Shown here in pieces: positions 1 through 11,632 of a stretch of DNA of 64,000 bases; within the stretch, counting starts at the first letter, position 1; each line of letters starts with the position of its first letter. The stretch comes from Limanda limanda (Eukaryota; Chordata; Actinopteri; Pleuronectiformes; Pleuronectidae), in assembly GCF_963576545.1 (NCBI RefSeq), contig NC_083644.1, forward strand, positions 25,671,393 through 25,735,392, given 5' to 3'. The translations under genes were made by a program, and so were the position numbers. The notes under the pieces are model-generated. The model was not told the DNA's origin and made no database searches. It saw only the letters and a list, made by a program, of their open reading frames with translations.

Positions 1-1972
1 GGGAAAGTCTATAAGAGGAGGCAAATGTTCTGCAGCACTCAATAACACTGGTTTGTTTTTCAGTGAGCGACCAGCCCAGCGTTATGCCTCCAGTATGACC
101 AGCATCCTGCCGGAGCTGTTTCTGGCAAGTGCCTCAAATTGATATCTGGCATGGCTCCTGCAAAACCCACGGTCAGCGCAAAGTTCCACAATATACAGTG
201 TCCTTCAAAAAATACCCTTTCTGGCAAGCTGGTGAGAGACGGCCACAAAATTGTGGTAAGGATATGGAGGGGGGGGAGTTATAAAACACCAAAAAGTAGT
301 AGAGTGAAGCAGCAGACCAAAGACTTGAAATATGGACGTCAAGGTGCTCTCAGTCTGACTTTTAAGAGTTATGGGAGGAGGCCCAGTTCCTGGATTGCAT
401 TACACTGAGAGAAGACTCATTGCAGACTAATCTAAACATTACGTAAGAGCTCTCCTGACAAGTTTTAGGGGCAGATGTGACTGTTTACACAGATGCTGCG
501 AGAAAATCGAAATAGACAGCATAAGAGAGAGAGTGTGAGGAGAGGTGAAAATTGTATGTATTGGTGATGTATACAAAGATGTTAATTTGGCCAAGTAAAT
601 GGAAGAATGTCTTTTAAAATGAATGTTCATCTGTATTTTACTTGTTCACAAATGAAGTGTTTGGTTTACTCAAGAGCATCTGAAGATTAGACCATGCATC
701 ACTGAGCACACTTTCTGCCAGTGCACTTTGGAGGAAGGGGCATTTGGTCATCTAACTGTAAATATCTGTCCCTTGTGACACAGTACAACAATGCTTCTTG
801 CCGTATGTGGAAGAATTTAGAGGAAAACTTCATATGCTACTTCATTGTGTTGGAGATCCTGGTATTGTGGGAGAAATTATGTTTGCTCTACCCACAGCAC
901 ATACTGACTACGCTGCTATTGTTTGAGTAAAAGTCAACTCTCTGGAGTGCGGTTCAAACCTCCAGAGGATAGAGAAGAACTTTTGAAATAATAACCTTTG
1001 ACAGGAATCCGACTGAATGCATGAAAAATACGAACCGCACTTTTTTATGTAGAGCTTGTTATGCAGCATGTCTCCTACTGGGTAATTATTCCTGTGCTAC
1101 CACAGAAAAACTACACGGGATGTTGCAGATTAAAGCTGGAGCGAGTTCAAATCCAAAGTCATACATTGTAAAACCAGTGTCTGTAAACAGAGCATATCAC
1201 AGTCTGAAAAACAGAGAAGGAATGTACAGTATTCTCAGTGCAGTTTGTGCCAGATTGTAGCCCAACTGATTTTTCATCAAACCATGGGGCTTAGTTATAT
1301 TTTGGTCCCGTTACTAAGCTACAGAAACCGCCATTAGATTATGAAGCCAATGTGAATGTTACAGCAGTGACAGCTCTTCTTATTACACCTCAAGGCCAAA
1401 TCCACAACTTCTAACTCCACCCATTTCTGGTCAATGCAGATATGCCTACAGCCCAACTTCTCACCAGAAACAGAAAATCTATGTTTTTCTCTGCTATAAT
1501 GAAAACATCAAATTCAATTAAATCATCATTGTTGTAGACTTCATGCAATTTTTTCCCTTATTATATAAAAAAAATGCCAAAGCCAAAGTGGTTCCCGTGG
1601 TGTCAACCTCTGTTTATACCATTGGCATTTTAACTGGCATATTTCCATTTCTGTGACAATAAAAACAATATATTCTTTCGTCTATTACATTGAAGAAGAA
1701 TGTAGCATATTAATACTGTTTTAGCCATACTAGCAGAAGTGCATTTTGGCAAAGTCTGTCAGTCAGTCAATCCAAAACTAAAATTTAACCAAAGCATGTT
1801 CAAAAGTGATTGGTAAAACAGTCACAAAAATACATGTGTATATTCACATGCATCAGTGTCATTTAAATGGGTAGGACTTTGGCTCAAAACCAAGATTTTT
1901 GCTGCAAACAACAGTCACATGAATCTGTTAAGAGCATTATTTTCATAAACAGAAGCAGTGAGAGAAACTTAC
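1..1972 (-). other. Left-edge sequence, probable tgfbr3 intron
   Basis: No exon can be supported here. Short open frames on both strands lack matching splice sites and resemble nothing I recognise. If the exon at 1973-2156 is tgfbr3, this is the intron following its signal-peptide exon; the next coding exon (start of the orphan domain) was looked for on the minus strand and not seen, so it should lie off the left edge. The stretch is AT-rich with no clear transposon ends. Confidence 0.45.
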
Positions 1973-2033
1973 CTGCAGATGCTAGGCAACATATTGCAAG
2001 AAGTAACAGAGGAACGGGGAATCTTAAAGCCAT
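1973..2033 (-). CDS. tgfbr3: Signal-peptide exon, probably tgfbr3 (betaglycan), partial
   Basis: The minus strand has an ATG at 2033-2031 followed by MALRFPVPLLLLAICCLASA plus the first base of a Gly codon, then a strong donor (CAG|GTAAGT) at 1972. A good acceptor (pyrimidines, TTTGCAG) ends at 2157, so the whole exon is 2156-1973 with about 120 bases of 5' UTR. The peptide has a short N-region, a Leu/Ile/Cys-rich hydrophobic core and small residues before the cleavage region: a secretory signal peptide. The human TGFBR3 signal exon also encodes 20 residues and breaks after the first base of a Gly codon, and TGFBR3 is the divergent neighbour of BRDT in human. Betaglycan is a membrane proteoglycan co-receptor that presents TGF-beta and inhibin. 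The assignment rests on position, phase and peptide type, since no conserved domain is in view; another secreted-protein gene is possible. Confidence 0.62.
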
Positions 2034-2695
2034 ATTGATATTATCCTGCAGCTTCCAGCGTGAGGACAGTGGATGAACAGGCCTTTCTCCTGCTTTCCCC
2101 CACAAGGATTTCCCTCTCTATGAAGTGGCTCACAGGAAGTCAGCTTCCAGCTCTAGCTGCAAAGTGAACAAAAGTAGAGAAAGTCAACATGAAGAATAAG
2201 GAGGTTATGAGCTCGGACAATGATGAGATGAGACATGAGTAGCAGCAGTTTGGAGACTGGGGGATTAATCCAGGGGGTTAATTGGGGGGGTCAAATATAT
2301 GCTTCAAAGGATCGTGGTACACACTCACACACACACCTTCCCGCTGCTCAGAGTGTGTGAGCAGGGTGGGATGGCTGCTGGCTCGCTGGGTGTGAAACAC
2401 ATTGGAACATGCCACAGGTTATTAACACACTTTCACTGAGGGTGTCAGGCAACACTGGATGCTCCAGTGGGGTCTTGGGTAAGACGCTTAATACCACCAA
2501 GCTAATCAGCATGACCTCATCTGAATCTTTGACCTCAGTAATCTGACTCCAAACACTGGCTGCCATGACTTACAGGTTACTATTATTCACTTTGGAGAGA
2601 GTTTCTAACCAATACAAATAATGAGTTGAACATGTGCGCAATGAAGTGACAATTGATTTAACTGATAAAGGGTCAAACTGACGCTGAAATGTTAT

Positions 2696-3440
2696 TTTTA
2701 GGGCCCGAGCACAGACATCAAAGGTGTCTGGTGAGACCCTATTGAAATTGTAAGGATTATTATTATTATTCAGGCAAATGAATTGGCTTTTTGAGGGCTT
2801 TAACATGCTCAACTTCTTACCAAAATTTGCAGAAAGTTAGAAAGTGGTGAAAATTTACATATTCTGAAGGAATTTTCAATGGGCGTCGCAAAATGGCTCA
2901 ACGGTGCCCCCCGAGACCCCCGGAAGGTGTTCCCATTGACCTATCTTCACAAAAATCGATATACAGGTGTATCATGACCAGACAAACAAAAAAGTCTCTT
3001 GGTGCAATTGGAAAAACACAACAGGAAGCCTGCTATTTTGCATTTAGTGGCCATTTTGGCCATATTCCACATTTTTTCTTTGATACACTTGTACCAGGGT
3101 TTTCATCGGATCAACTTCAAATTGAGATGAGTGTCATCACGACAAGATGGAGATAAAAACTGACTGACAGATTTTTTTTTAATCACACGGTGTGACCGTG
3201 GCGTGGTGTCAAAGTTTGATTACACGCCATTAAAACACGATGTTCTGTAACGCGGACATACATGGACCATGAATCCTTTGATTTCAGTCTTCCTAGATCA
3301 AAGGAAACTTTATGTCTTGCAAAGGTTACGTCTCTCTCTCTCTCAGAACTGGTTATTTTTGTTTTTTCAGACAAAAAGCATGCAACGCTTCAAAATGGAT
3401 GTGCTCGGGCCCACCCAGTGCTGCTTTGCAGCCCTAAAAA
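2696..3440. repeat. MITE-like element copy A with GGGCCCGAGC ends
   Basis: The element opens TTTTTAGGGCCCGAGCAC (2695-2712) and closes with GTGCTCGGGCCC (3401-3412), a perfect 12-base inverted repeat, followed by about 20 extra bases and CCCTAAAAA (3432-3440), which again mirrors the opening TTTTTAGGG. The interior carries a short (ATT)n, then a block starting CAGGCAAATGA at 2771. It has no transposase frame, so it is non-autonomous. Open frames here are chance products, and the same frames recur in copy B. Confidence 0.75.
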
Positions 3441-3462
3441 TTTTATTAAAGTGGTGAAAATT

Positions 3463-3477
3463 TATTATTATTATTAT

Positions 3478-3553
<76 letters not shown>

Positions 3554-4228
3554 CAAATGAAATGGCTTTTTGAGGGCTTTAACATGCTCAACTTCTTACC
3601 AAAATTTGCAGAAAGTTAGAAAGTGGTGAAAATTTACATATTCTGAAGGAATTTTCAATGGGCGTCGCAAAATGGCTCAACGGTGCCCCCCGAGACCCCC
3701 CGAGACCCCCAGAAGGTGTTCCCATTGACCTATCTTCACAAAAATCGATATACAGGTGTATCATGACCAGACAAACAAAAAAGTCTCTTGGTGCAATTGG
3801 AAAAACACAACAGGAAGCCTGCTATTTTGCATTTAGTGGCCATTTTGGCCATATTCCACATTTTTTCTTTGATACACTTGTACCAGGGTTTTCATCGGAT
3901 CAACTTCAAATTGAGATGAGTGTCATCACAACAAGATGGAGATAAAAACTGACTGACAGATTTTTTTTTAATCACACGGTGTGACCGTGGCGTGGTGTCA
4001 AAGTTTGATTACACGCCATTAAAACACGATGTTCTGTAACGCGGACATACATGGACCATGAATCCTTTGATTTCAGTCTTCCTAGATCAAAGGAAACTTT
4101 ATGTCTTGCAAAGGTTACGTCTCTCTCTCTCTCAGAACTGGTTATTTTTGTTTTTTCAGACAAAAAGCATGCAACGCTTCAAAATGGATGTGCTCGGGCC
4201 CACCCAGTGCTGCTTTGCAGCCCTAAAA
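3463..4228. repeat. MITE-like element copy B behind an expanded (ATT)n
   Basis: A run of ATT triplets (about 3463-3549, interrupted by CATT steps) leads straight into CAGGCAAATGA at 3550, and the following 680 bases are nearly identical to copy A up to CCCTAAAATT (4221-4230). Differences are a duplicated CCGAGACCCC unit near 3690 and scattered single bases. Copy B lacks its own GGGCCCGAGCAC left end and starts at the ATT tract, so it looks like a tandem duplication from within the element and not an independent insertion. Confidence 0.75.
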
Positions 4229-4231
4229 TTT

Positions 4232-4279
<48 letters not shown>

Positions 4280-4475
4280 CAAATGAATTGGCTTTTTGAG
4301 GGCTTTAACATGCTCAATTTCTTACCAAAATTTGCAGTTATTATTATTATTCATTATTATTATTATTCAGGCAAATGAATTGGCTTTTTGAGGGCTTTAA
4401 CATGCTCAACTTCTTACCAAAATTTGCAGAAAGTTAGAAAGTGGTGAAAATTTACATATTCTGAAGGAATTTTCA
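4229..4475. repeat. Truncated restarts of the same element
   Basis: Two short copies begin CAGGCAAATGAATTGG at 4276 and 4368, each preceded by an (ATT)n tract (4232-4275 and 4338-4367). The first breaks off after about 60 bases into another ATT run; the second runs about 105 bases to the AAGGAATTTTCA point and then leaves the family. Confidence 0.7.
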
Positions 4476-4747
4476 TTCTTTCTTTAAAGTTATTTCTCTC
4501 GATGCACCAGAGTCGGATCAGTTCTCCGGCTCAAACCCAAACTCCAGGTCCTGGAATATGAAATGTTGCTTTGGATCAACAGGCAGATCCATGGAGTTTC
4601 TTCAACTTGGCTTCACGTTGACGTTCTGTTAGAAACACGTCCGAGTCTCTCCGTGTTCCACATGCTGCTGCAGTGATTGACAGTTATTCACCACATTGTG
4701 TTAATCCCGCCTGACGCTGTGTGTTACTTTTAAACACGTCCTCCGTC

Positions 4748-4800
4748 ATTATTATTATTATTATTATTCAGGCAAATGAATTGGCTTTTTGAGGGCTTTA

Positions 4801-4834
<34 letters not shown>

Positions 4835-5160
4835 CAAATGAATTGGCTTTTTGAGGGCTTTAACATGCTCAACTTCTTACCAAAATTTGCAGAAAGTTAG
4901 AAAGTGGTGAAAATTTACATATTCTGAAGGAATTTTCAATGGGCGTCGCAAAATGGCTCAACGGTGCCCCCCGAGACAGCCCGAGACCCCCGGAAGGTGT
5001 TCCCATTGACCTATCTTCACAAAAATCGATATACAGGTGTATCATGACCAGACAAACAGAAAGTCTCTTGGTGCAATTGGAAAAACACAACAGGAACCCT
5101 GCTATTTTGCATTTAGTGGCCATTTTGGCCATATTCCACATTTTTTCTTTGATACACTTG
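4748..5160. repeat. Further restarts of the same element
   Basis: Copies begin at 4769 (about 30 bases long) and at 4831, again immediately after ATT arrays. The second follows copy A closely to about 5160 (TTGATACACTTGTAC) and then switches into an unrelated repeat sequence. The intervening 4476-4747 shows no match to the family. Confidence 0.7.
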
Positions 5161-5460
5161 TACTTTGACTTGTGTTCTTATTTGATAAAAATCGACCAAC
5201 TAATTCCGCAAACGTCTGTCTGTATGTGGAATGCATATCTCGGAGCCGTTCATCTTTTTGCCTTTTCAATTGGCTATACACATTTTCTTAGTGGTCCTGG
5301 GAAGTGCAATGCAGAGTTTGGTGTGATTAGGACACGCAATACGTTCAATATTAATAAAAATGTAATAAACAGGCAACCAGTGGGGCGGAGCTGTGTGCTA
5401 ACAGACGAGTTGAACATGTCTTCTGCTACATGGTCGGAATTCGAAAAGTTGTGAACTTCG
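5160..5460. repeat. Second repeat family fused to the preceding copy
   Basis: After the junction near 5160 the text contains a string around TATGTGGAATGCATATCTCG (about 5222-5241). The same words, inverted and diverged, recur near 47060-47110 in an ephx4 intron, which indicates a dispersed family. No coding potential is visible; the 171-codon frame crossing this junction is a chance fusion of two repeats. Confidence 0.45.
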
Positions 5461-5841
5461 GTCTGAAGATTTTGTCGATGCTTATAATGCTTGAAATAGC
5501 AAATATGGGATGTATTAAAAATAACAGGGGTTGAGTCAACAATTCAAACATATTTACATCATCCATATAAGTGACTAGTAATGAAACAAATCCAGTTTCA
5601 TTTTGTGAAAAACACTGACTATAAAATCTTGTTTGTATATAAACCAGGTAGGATGAAAACAAAGTTTTATACCTCAACTCTGCCCCATGGACTGTTAATA
5701 AAAAGCTCTGCACACAACATCCAGCACACAAACAATAAGTTGTGACAGTTTATTGTCAAACTGTTTGAGGAGGACTCACTAATGACAAGGAATCATTCGG
5801 AAGTAGCTCCGGAGCATCAATAAAAATGTTGAATAGGCAGG

Positions 5842-6173
5842 TTTAAAGGTTCAGTGTGTACGATTTAGGGACATCTGGTAGTGAAGTTTCATGTTGCAGC
5901 TGAATACCCCTCACCTCACCCTCCCCTTCCAAACATGAGAGAGAACCTGTGGTAGCCTTAAGTTGTCTCAAAAGATGTTTAGTTTGTCCAGTCTGGGCTA
6001 CTCTAAGGAACGTGGTGACCTCTGTAGAAAAGACCCGCTCCCGATGTAAATATAAAGTATTTAAATATCAAGAGCTCATTCTGGAGTAAAGAAAACAACA
6101 ATTTGTCCGATTTAGATGAAACGCACTATTTAAAACACCACTATTTTCCAGCTAGCACACTGAACCTTTAAAA
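5842..6173. mobile_element. TTAA-site MITE, copy 1 (AGGTTCAGTGTGTA ends)
   Basis: The left end is TTTAAAGGTTCAGTGTGTA and the right end mirrors it (GCACACTGAACCTTTAAA). Both flanks contain TTTAAA, which fits a TTAA target site as used by piggyBac-type elements. The 330-bp interior is non-coding. Related copies in this window lie at 38375-38698, 54006-54044 (right end only) and 61241-61590 (inverted). Confidence 0.75.
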
Positions 6174-6280
6174 CGGGCACGGCACTAGTTTATCAAAAAG
6201 AAGAAACTGCAGTTTAATTTATTTCTGTCTACATTAGTGTTCCCTAAAGGGTGTAACTTTCTTGGTTACAGCTGACTCTG

Positions 6281-6542
6281 CTAGTGCTGTAATTTGATTG
6301 GTGCAATATCCATGTGGGGGCGACCACAGAATATTGCCTGGTATGTGACTGTGGTTCCAGCAGCCACACAGTCAGTAAACCAGCCACCCCTTATGGTGCC
6401 ATTTGTGATACGAGGGTGCAGGCCTGTTGCTGTTAAGTCTGATAAATTACCATCAACACATCTGTTGGAAAAGGAGCCACAGCTAATGCTCACTACACCC
6501 CCTCTTTCTATTACGTTGGACGGGCATAACACTGAGTAGGTG
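6281..6542 (-). other. Unassigned cysteine-containing ORF inside tgfbr3 intron
   Basis: On the minus strand an acceptor-like TTTGTGCTTTCAG ends at 6543, followed by 86 open codons to a TAG at 6280-6278. The frame contains VLCPSNVIERGGVV, then VSISCGSFSNRC, NGTIRGGWFTDC and VTYQAIFCGRP: five cysteines and two NxS/T sequons, unlike the low-complexity or stop-dense frames around it. I do not recognise the family. It could be an orphan extracellular-type exon, a decayed retrocopy or chance. No in-frame donor is visible before the stop, so if real it would be a terminal exon. No promoter or partner exon was identified. Confidence 0.25.
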
Positions 6543-8581
6543 CTGAAAGCACAAACAAAAAGTAACATTGTGTAAAATCTTTTATCAACATCCGTCGTCT
6601 TTATGAGGCTGTGACACGCTCTAGTTAATGGAGCGCGCCATGAGAGATGTCAGCGTGTCTCCTAGCAATGCCACCCCACAGTTGTCACCTCCTGCCACAG
6701 GAAATACCCATGCAGAGGATTATAGGTTAGATGCTTTCATACTCTATAAGATATACATAAAAAGACATAGGAACTAATACAGTAGCTGTTCTAACACTCT
6801 GAAAAGCAATAGCAAAAATTTGAGCCAGGTTTATTTGAAACCAATATCTTTTAAAACTCTAATTCTTGATTGTTATCGGTCCACAGACAAACTTCTGCAG
6901 ACTACTAGTCTTAGTGATATCTGATGCTGTACGACAACAGGCCTGGAACTGGAGCTCCCGTCTAACGTCAGAACCATGTGGTTGAAGGTGCTGTGACAGG
7001 AATCGCACATGTTCACAGGTTAAAGGCTGCCAGTGTGACGAGCAAAAGAACCACGTGGAAGAAACAGATGTGCACCTCTGGACTCATGCACAGGCTGTAT
7101 GGGAAGTGATGCCTAGGGTACTGAGGTGCATCGCCCTGCGGCGAGAGCAGCTTGCAAAGGACAAAAGGGCCATTCATTCTGCGGTAGCTGGGAAGTCATT
7201 TTGGAAGATCATGACAAATATTGCACTTTCAGCTAGCGTGAGAGAGCCAGTGACCTCTGTTTGATTTATGTCCCTCTTTGACATTCACCTCCTCACTGAC
7301 TAATCGAAGGTAAACTCTGCTGTAAGACCTGCACCAAAGCAAAGGAAGGTGACTTTCGGGGGCTGAAACTAAACAGCCTTCTACTCCTCTGATGCGTCTC
7401 AGACTGGAGCAGGGTTCAGATTGAGGTAGAAGATTAAAAGAGCTGAAGGGAAAAAAAAACGTTCTCATTATCTAGAAAGATTTACCGCAAGAGACTTTTG
7501 GAGCTTGTCTTGAAGTTGAGCGTGACGGTTTTACACCGAAAGCTGCGTGCCGTGGCCCCGGTTTTGTTGCAGCAACAACTCAAAATCACCTCATGTGACT
7601 TCTCCTCAACCCTGACCGTCTTAAACCAGGCCCCTATTTCACCCAGAGAAGATCTGGAAAGTACATCAGCGCGTGCAGACCCCAGACTGAAGGTACCACA
7701 CGTTACTGAAAGCAAGTTGCATACTTGTGGTGACTTCAGTGTTAAAGGCCTGGCTTTTATCCGAGTCATTGCGTATGCATGCAACTGCAGTTAAATGTTG
7801 TAGAATGCAGAGGGGTTGCACTGTGTTTTCCATAATCACAAAGCCATAAGTGAAGGGAGCAGCAAAACAAAAGACTGAGGTATTGTCAGTGTTACACTCT
7901 GCATTGAGTGGTGGGTGAGCAAGACTTACTCATCAGACAGCCGTTGTCATACAGTAACATGTCATGGAGATGTTAGTGTGGTCAGATGACCTGCTGAATA
8001 ATCCTGCCTGAGCTTTTCTCCCCTTCCAGTGTGAATGTGTGGCCGGGTCAAACTGGCAAACCACCAATCCTCTCGCCCCTTCCATCAGAAAAATGCGGCT
8101 CTGGATGACTGATTACAAGTCTTTCTCACAGCCTAAATTCTCAGAGAGCCACACACATGTCAGCACACACACACAACCACCTTCAGGTAAGAAAATGCTT
8201 CACAACATCCAGGGCTGAGTTGAGACTGTGATGCCAGTGCATGATGCGCACATTGTCCTGCTGCGATGCCATGCACACAGAGACTGCACACGTAATCTGG
8301 GACTGACCATAAAACAAATAATTAAACCAGATTGTATTGGTCCCAATGCAGCCTTTTGATCACAAGTCTACCTAATGGCCTGTTCTTATAAGCTACATTA
8401 ATATCGATTGTATTGATTTCAGTTTTTTTTGTTGTGCAAATGCTTTCTCTCTTTCTTTTTTTGTTGAACTTTAGCAGCTGTTCTCCTCTGAGGCACTTAA
8501 TGACTTGCTCTGTGCAAGGTTATGTGCCATATTAAATAAACTTACTTATTCACTTACTTGATATACAAGCTCTTAAATTAG

Positions 8582-8818
8582 AGATATAATGATTGCTTGA
8601 TAAATCGATTAATTAGTTGACAGATACTTCATCTGTAGATATTTTGCATTCAATCTTGTCAGTCGTGTTTCACTTTATCATGCATAATAAAGATTCATTA
8701 CTCATGTATGACATGAACTTGAACTACTTAGGATTGTGGACTGTTGACATCAGCCGAGCAACTAAAAGATGAATCAAAAGATTGTCCAATAGCAAAACTG
8801 ATGATTAGTTGCAGCTCT
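8582..8818. repeat. Degenerate MITE (TAGTTGCAGCTC-type end)
   Basis: The right end GATGATTAGTTGCAGCTCT (8800-8818) matches a terminal motif I associate with common fish hAT-like MITEs. The left side (ATAATGATTGCTTGATAAATC, from about 8585) is a decayed mirror with the ATCGATTA core. The interior is AT-rich and non-coding. Boundaries are approximate. Confidence 0.4.
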
Positions 8819-9131
8819 CGGGTTGATCGATCAAATGTGTTATCATGGACAACACGTGGGAAGATCCTACAAACACAAACATGTGCAAATACAACAGAAG
8901 CTAAAGGACAAATATAATAAAGTAGATGCAGGTCAATCTGTGGTCTATAGGGTTACAGTTACTTCATCATCTGAGGAGTTGTGCTTATTGATTTCATCCA
9001 TCAAAACTCAGCAGCATTTCAACCAGCCTCCATCTCCATGTGCAGATGAACTCACTCCTGTTGACTTTCATTTAAAAGACCTCCACGCGTGTTTCCACTG
9101 ACAGTCAGATCTGCTGCACCACACACCACTG

Positions 9132-9132
<1 letters not shown>

Positions 9133-9216
<84 letters not shown>
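9133..9216. repeat. (CT)n microsatellite, 84 bp
   Basis: An uninterrupted CT dinucleotide run lies about 300 bases from the candidate tgfbr3 first exon. A further (CTT)n of about 30 bases lies at 9613-9643 inside that exon and creates a poly-Arg artefact in the antisense reading. Confidence 0.95.
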
Positions 9217-9219
<3 letters not shown>

Positions 9220-9518
9220 GAGGTTCACCTCTGTTTACCTGTTTGTTTTCTACTAAGCCAGCCTCAGCAGGAGAACGGAGTGAGTGTTAGCTAACAGCTC
9301 GTAGCTCCAGGAGGAGGATGGCTGCATGTCCTCACCCAGATGTTCAGCTGCATTTAAGGGCGGTGGAGTAAACACGAGCTTACTGTAAAATACGGTGTGT
9401 TACTCCACTCACAGGAGACTCTGACAGAATGACAGCCATTGAATAAACCGCATTCTTTTCCAAACAAGCTAACATGTGAGTACTTGTTAGTAGCCCTGGT
9501 AAAAGGGAGCGGACGTAC

Positions 9519-9830
9519 CCAGTGAAGAGTCTCCCGAGAACTGTGAAGTCAACTTGGGGAGAAAGTTTGTAGTCGCTCCGCTGCTGCTGCTGGAGGCGGA
9601 TATCACCCACTCTCCTTCTTCTTCTTCTTCTTCTTCTTCTTCTCCTCTTCAAACCCTTGTTTTTTTCCAGTGTGGTGAATAAAAAAAAACACTGAGCTGA
9701 GGACGAACTTGAGGCGACAGTTTGACAAAGTTTGGACAAACAGCGTCTCCGGCTCTGAGTTTTAAACTGTCTTCTGTCTGCCTCCTCTTCTGCGGAGGGC
9801 TTCGTGCGGGAGGCGGGGCCTGGAGGGAGG
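9519..9830 (-). promoter_or_regulatory. tgfbr3: Candidate tgfbr3 first exon and GC-box promoter
   Basis: A locally GC-rich island (about 9780-9890) includes a GC box, AGGCGGGGCC at 9811-9820, in an otherwise AT-rich stretch. Reading the minus strand leftward from it, a transcript would cross the (AAG)n tract and could end at a donor-like GTACGT whose last exon base is 9519. This places a non-coding first exon about 7.4 kb upstream of the signal-peptide exon, in the correct orientation. No TATA box is visible. Evidence is compositional only. Confidence 0.35.
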
Positions 9831-11429
9831 AGGCTGAGCCGAGAGAGAGAGTGGCCGCTGCAGAGCGTCCCCGGGGCGGCGTGCACGGGCTGGTCAGGAG
9901 CCCCTGCTGCTGGGTCATCAGGTCCCACTTTTCATCTGTGTGGAGTTGGATCAAGTTTTACAAAGAGTCAGAATCGTTGACAGGGCAGACGGAATAGCGA
10001 TACTTACAGTGTTGTTACAACAGGCTGGGCTTATATCACAGAGTGGTCCACAGAGCGATGTGCAGCTGCATGGGGGTCCTCATTCCAGATTATGTTGACG
10101 TCTGAGTTGTTACAATAATACATATCTATCAACGAGGAATCCTGTTTACATTTCATATAGAATTGCTATTTCCTTATATGTATATTGCACATTTACTGAT
10201 GTCTGTCATTAGTACTGTCCCCGTTGCGGCTGTAAGATTTATCCATTGTGGACTAATAGATGATGAAAGTATCCCATCTTTTACACTTAAAATTCTTCAC
10301 AGATTCAAACTTTCTAAAATCATTCAATGAACAAAAAACGGTGACCACCTTAGCAGGCAACTTTTATTTTTCTATTTGAACTCATTATGCATTTGTTGTT
10401 CCCAGCCTGTCCATACCATTTCAGCAGTTTTTATTTTGTTTTCAGCTATACAATCCTGACAAAAAAAAAACATTTTTGACAATATGCACTGTAAGACACA
10501 CTCTAAACCTGTACTGAATCCTTACCATTGCACACTTGCGCAGACTGGCATGCACTGCATCCTTTCAGTATATCCCAGCTACACCTGCATGTAGATCAGT
10601 GGGGACACTGACATTAAGCACAGGCAGAAAGCCTATGGGCTAAACCAGAAATGTATAACTTTAGCTTATTGATATAATCGATTGATAATGACATAAAAAT
10701 GCATGACACTGAGCATCAGTCAAACTATTTCATACACTGTGTGTAATGTATTATTAGACAATATAGGCACAACATTACCGACAAGGTGTAATACCTACTC
10801 ATTTTTCTGTGTTTTATCGGCAATACTGCCTGACTGGCAAGAGAGAAAATCTGTTAAGCAACAATTAAAAAGTTTTATCGACCAGTAATATTGGGGAGTT
10901 TTAAGCTGTTAATGAAAAATACAAGGACCTGTAATGTTGTTTAATCTCTGTGAAGATCCTATCCAAAGATAATGAAAATAACTAACCCCGACACTAAACG
11001 AAATCTGCATTTTACCTTGAACTAATATAGACAAATGCTGTGTGCTCACTGTTACAACAGAAACAAATAGAATGTGATTAAATAGTAATATAATGCATTT
11101 GTGTAAAAGATGCCATGACCCCCTCAAGCTCAAAACTGATCCTGTGACTCGCTGATTATCCACAGGGAAGATCTTTACATTTGTATTTGTTTGATTACAG
11201 AATAATGAGTCAATTTCCCAAATCTGGTTATTGTTTCTTATGTGATAATATAAAATGGTTAAGAGCCGGCCTCAAACCATCACAGGAGCAGAAACTCATC
11301 ACTGAAACAGAAACAATTACATCAAGAGTCACTTCTATTTCTGCTAATCTGTCTGATGGGACTGGGACAGGAACACTGGATGAGTGTAACACATATAAAT
11401 TGTTCCTGTTATGATCTATAATGATCTAA

Positions 11430-11632
11430 TTAGGGACAACATACAATATTTCACCACTGCAAGATTCTGAGGAACGACAAGACACCAGAGACATCGTCAT
11501 GTGCTATACAAATAAAAAATTACATTGACATTCTGCTTTCTTCGTGGAATCGGCTTTACTTCCTGTATGTTCTAATTAGGGACAGCATACAATATTTTCA
11601 CACTGCAGGATTCTGAGGAACAACAAGACACT
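11430..11632. repeat. Direct repeat, 142-bp period
   Basis: A block reading CTAATTAGGGACAACATACA and on through GATTCTGAGGAACGACAAGACAC (11430-11492) recurs with few changes at 11572-11632. The second copy is part of the left inverted-repeat arm, so the arm's sequence was partly duplicated next to itself. Confidence 0.8.

Larger units (their letters stand above)
2157..9518 (-). other. Probable first intron of tgfbr3, repeat-rich
   Basis: About 7.4 kb between the signal-peptide exon and the candidate first exon. It holds the nested GGGCCCGAGC repeat cluster (2696-5160), a second repeat block to about 5460, a TTAA-site MITE (5842-6173), an unassigned ORF on the same strand (6281-6542), a degenerate MITE (8582-8818) and a long (CT)n. 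I see nothing definable in 6600-8580 apart from short non-conserved frames. Confidence 0.4.

Noticed and set aside
60..408. Overlapping frames on both strands at the left edge as a tgfbr3 exon
   Set aside because: Neither strand resembles the betaglycan orphan domain, and no suitable acceptor and donor pair fits the phase-1 entry required.
4939..5454. 171-codon open frame
   Set aside because: It crosses the junction between two repeat families, and its first half recurs in copies A and B with different downstream frames. Not a gene.
9380..9928. 182-codon minus-strand frame with a poly-Arg stretch
   Set aside because: The Arg run is the reverse of (CTT)n and composition follows the GC-rich promoter-like island. 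No domain; better read as a possible non-coding first exon.
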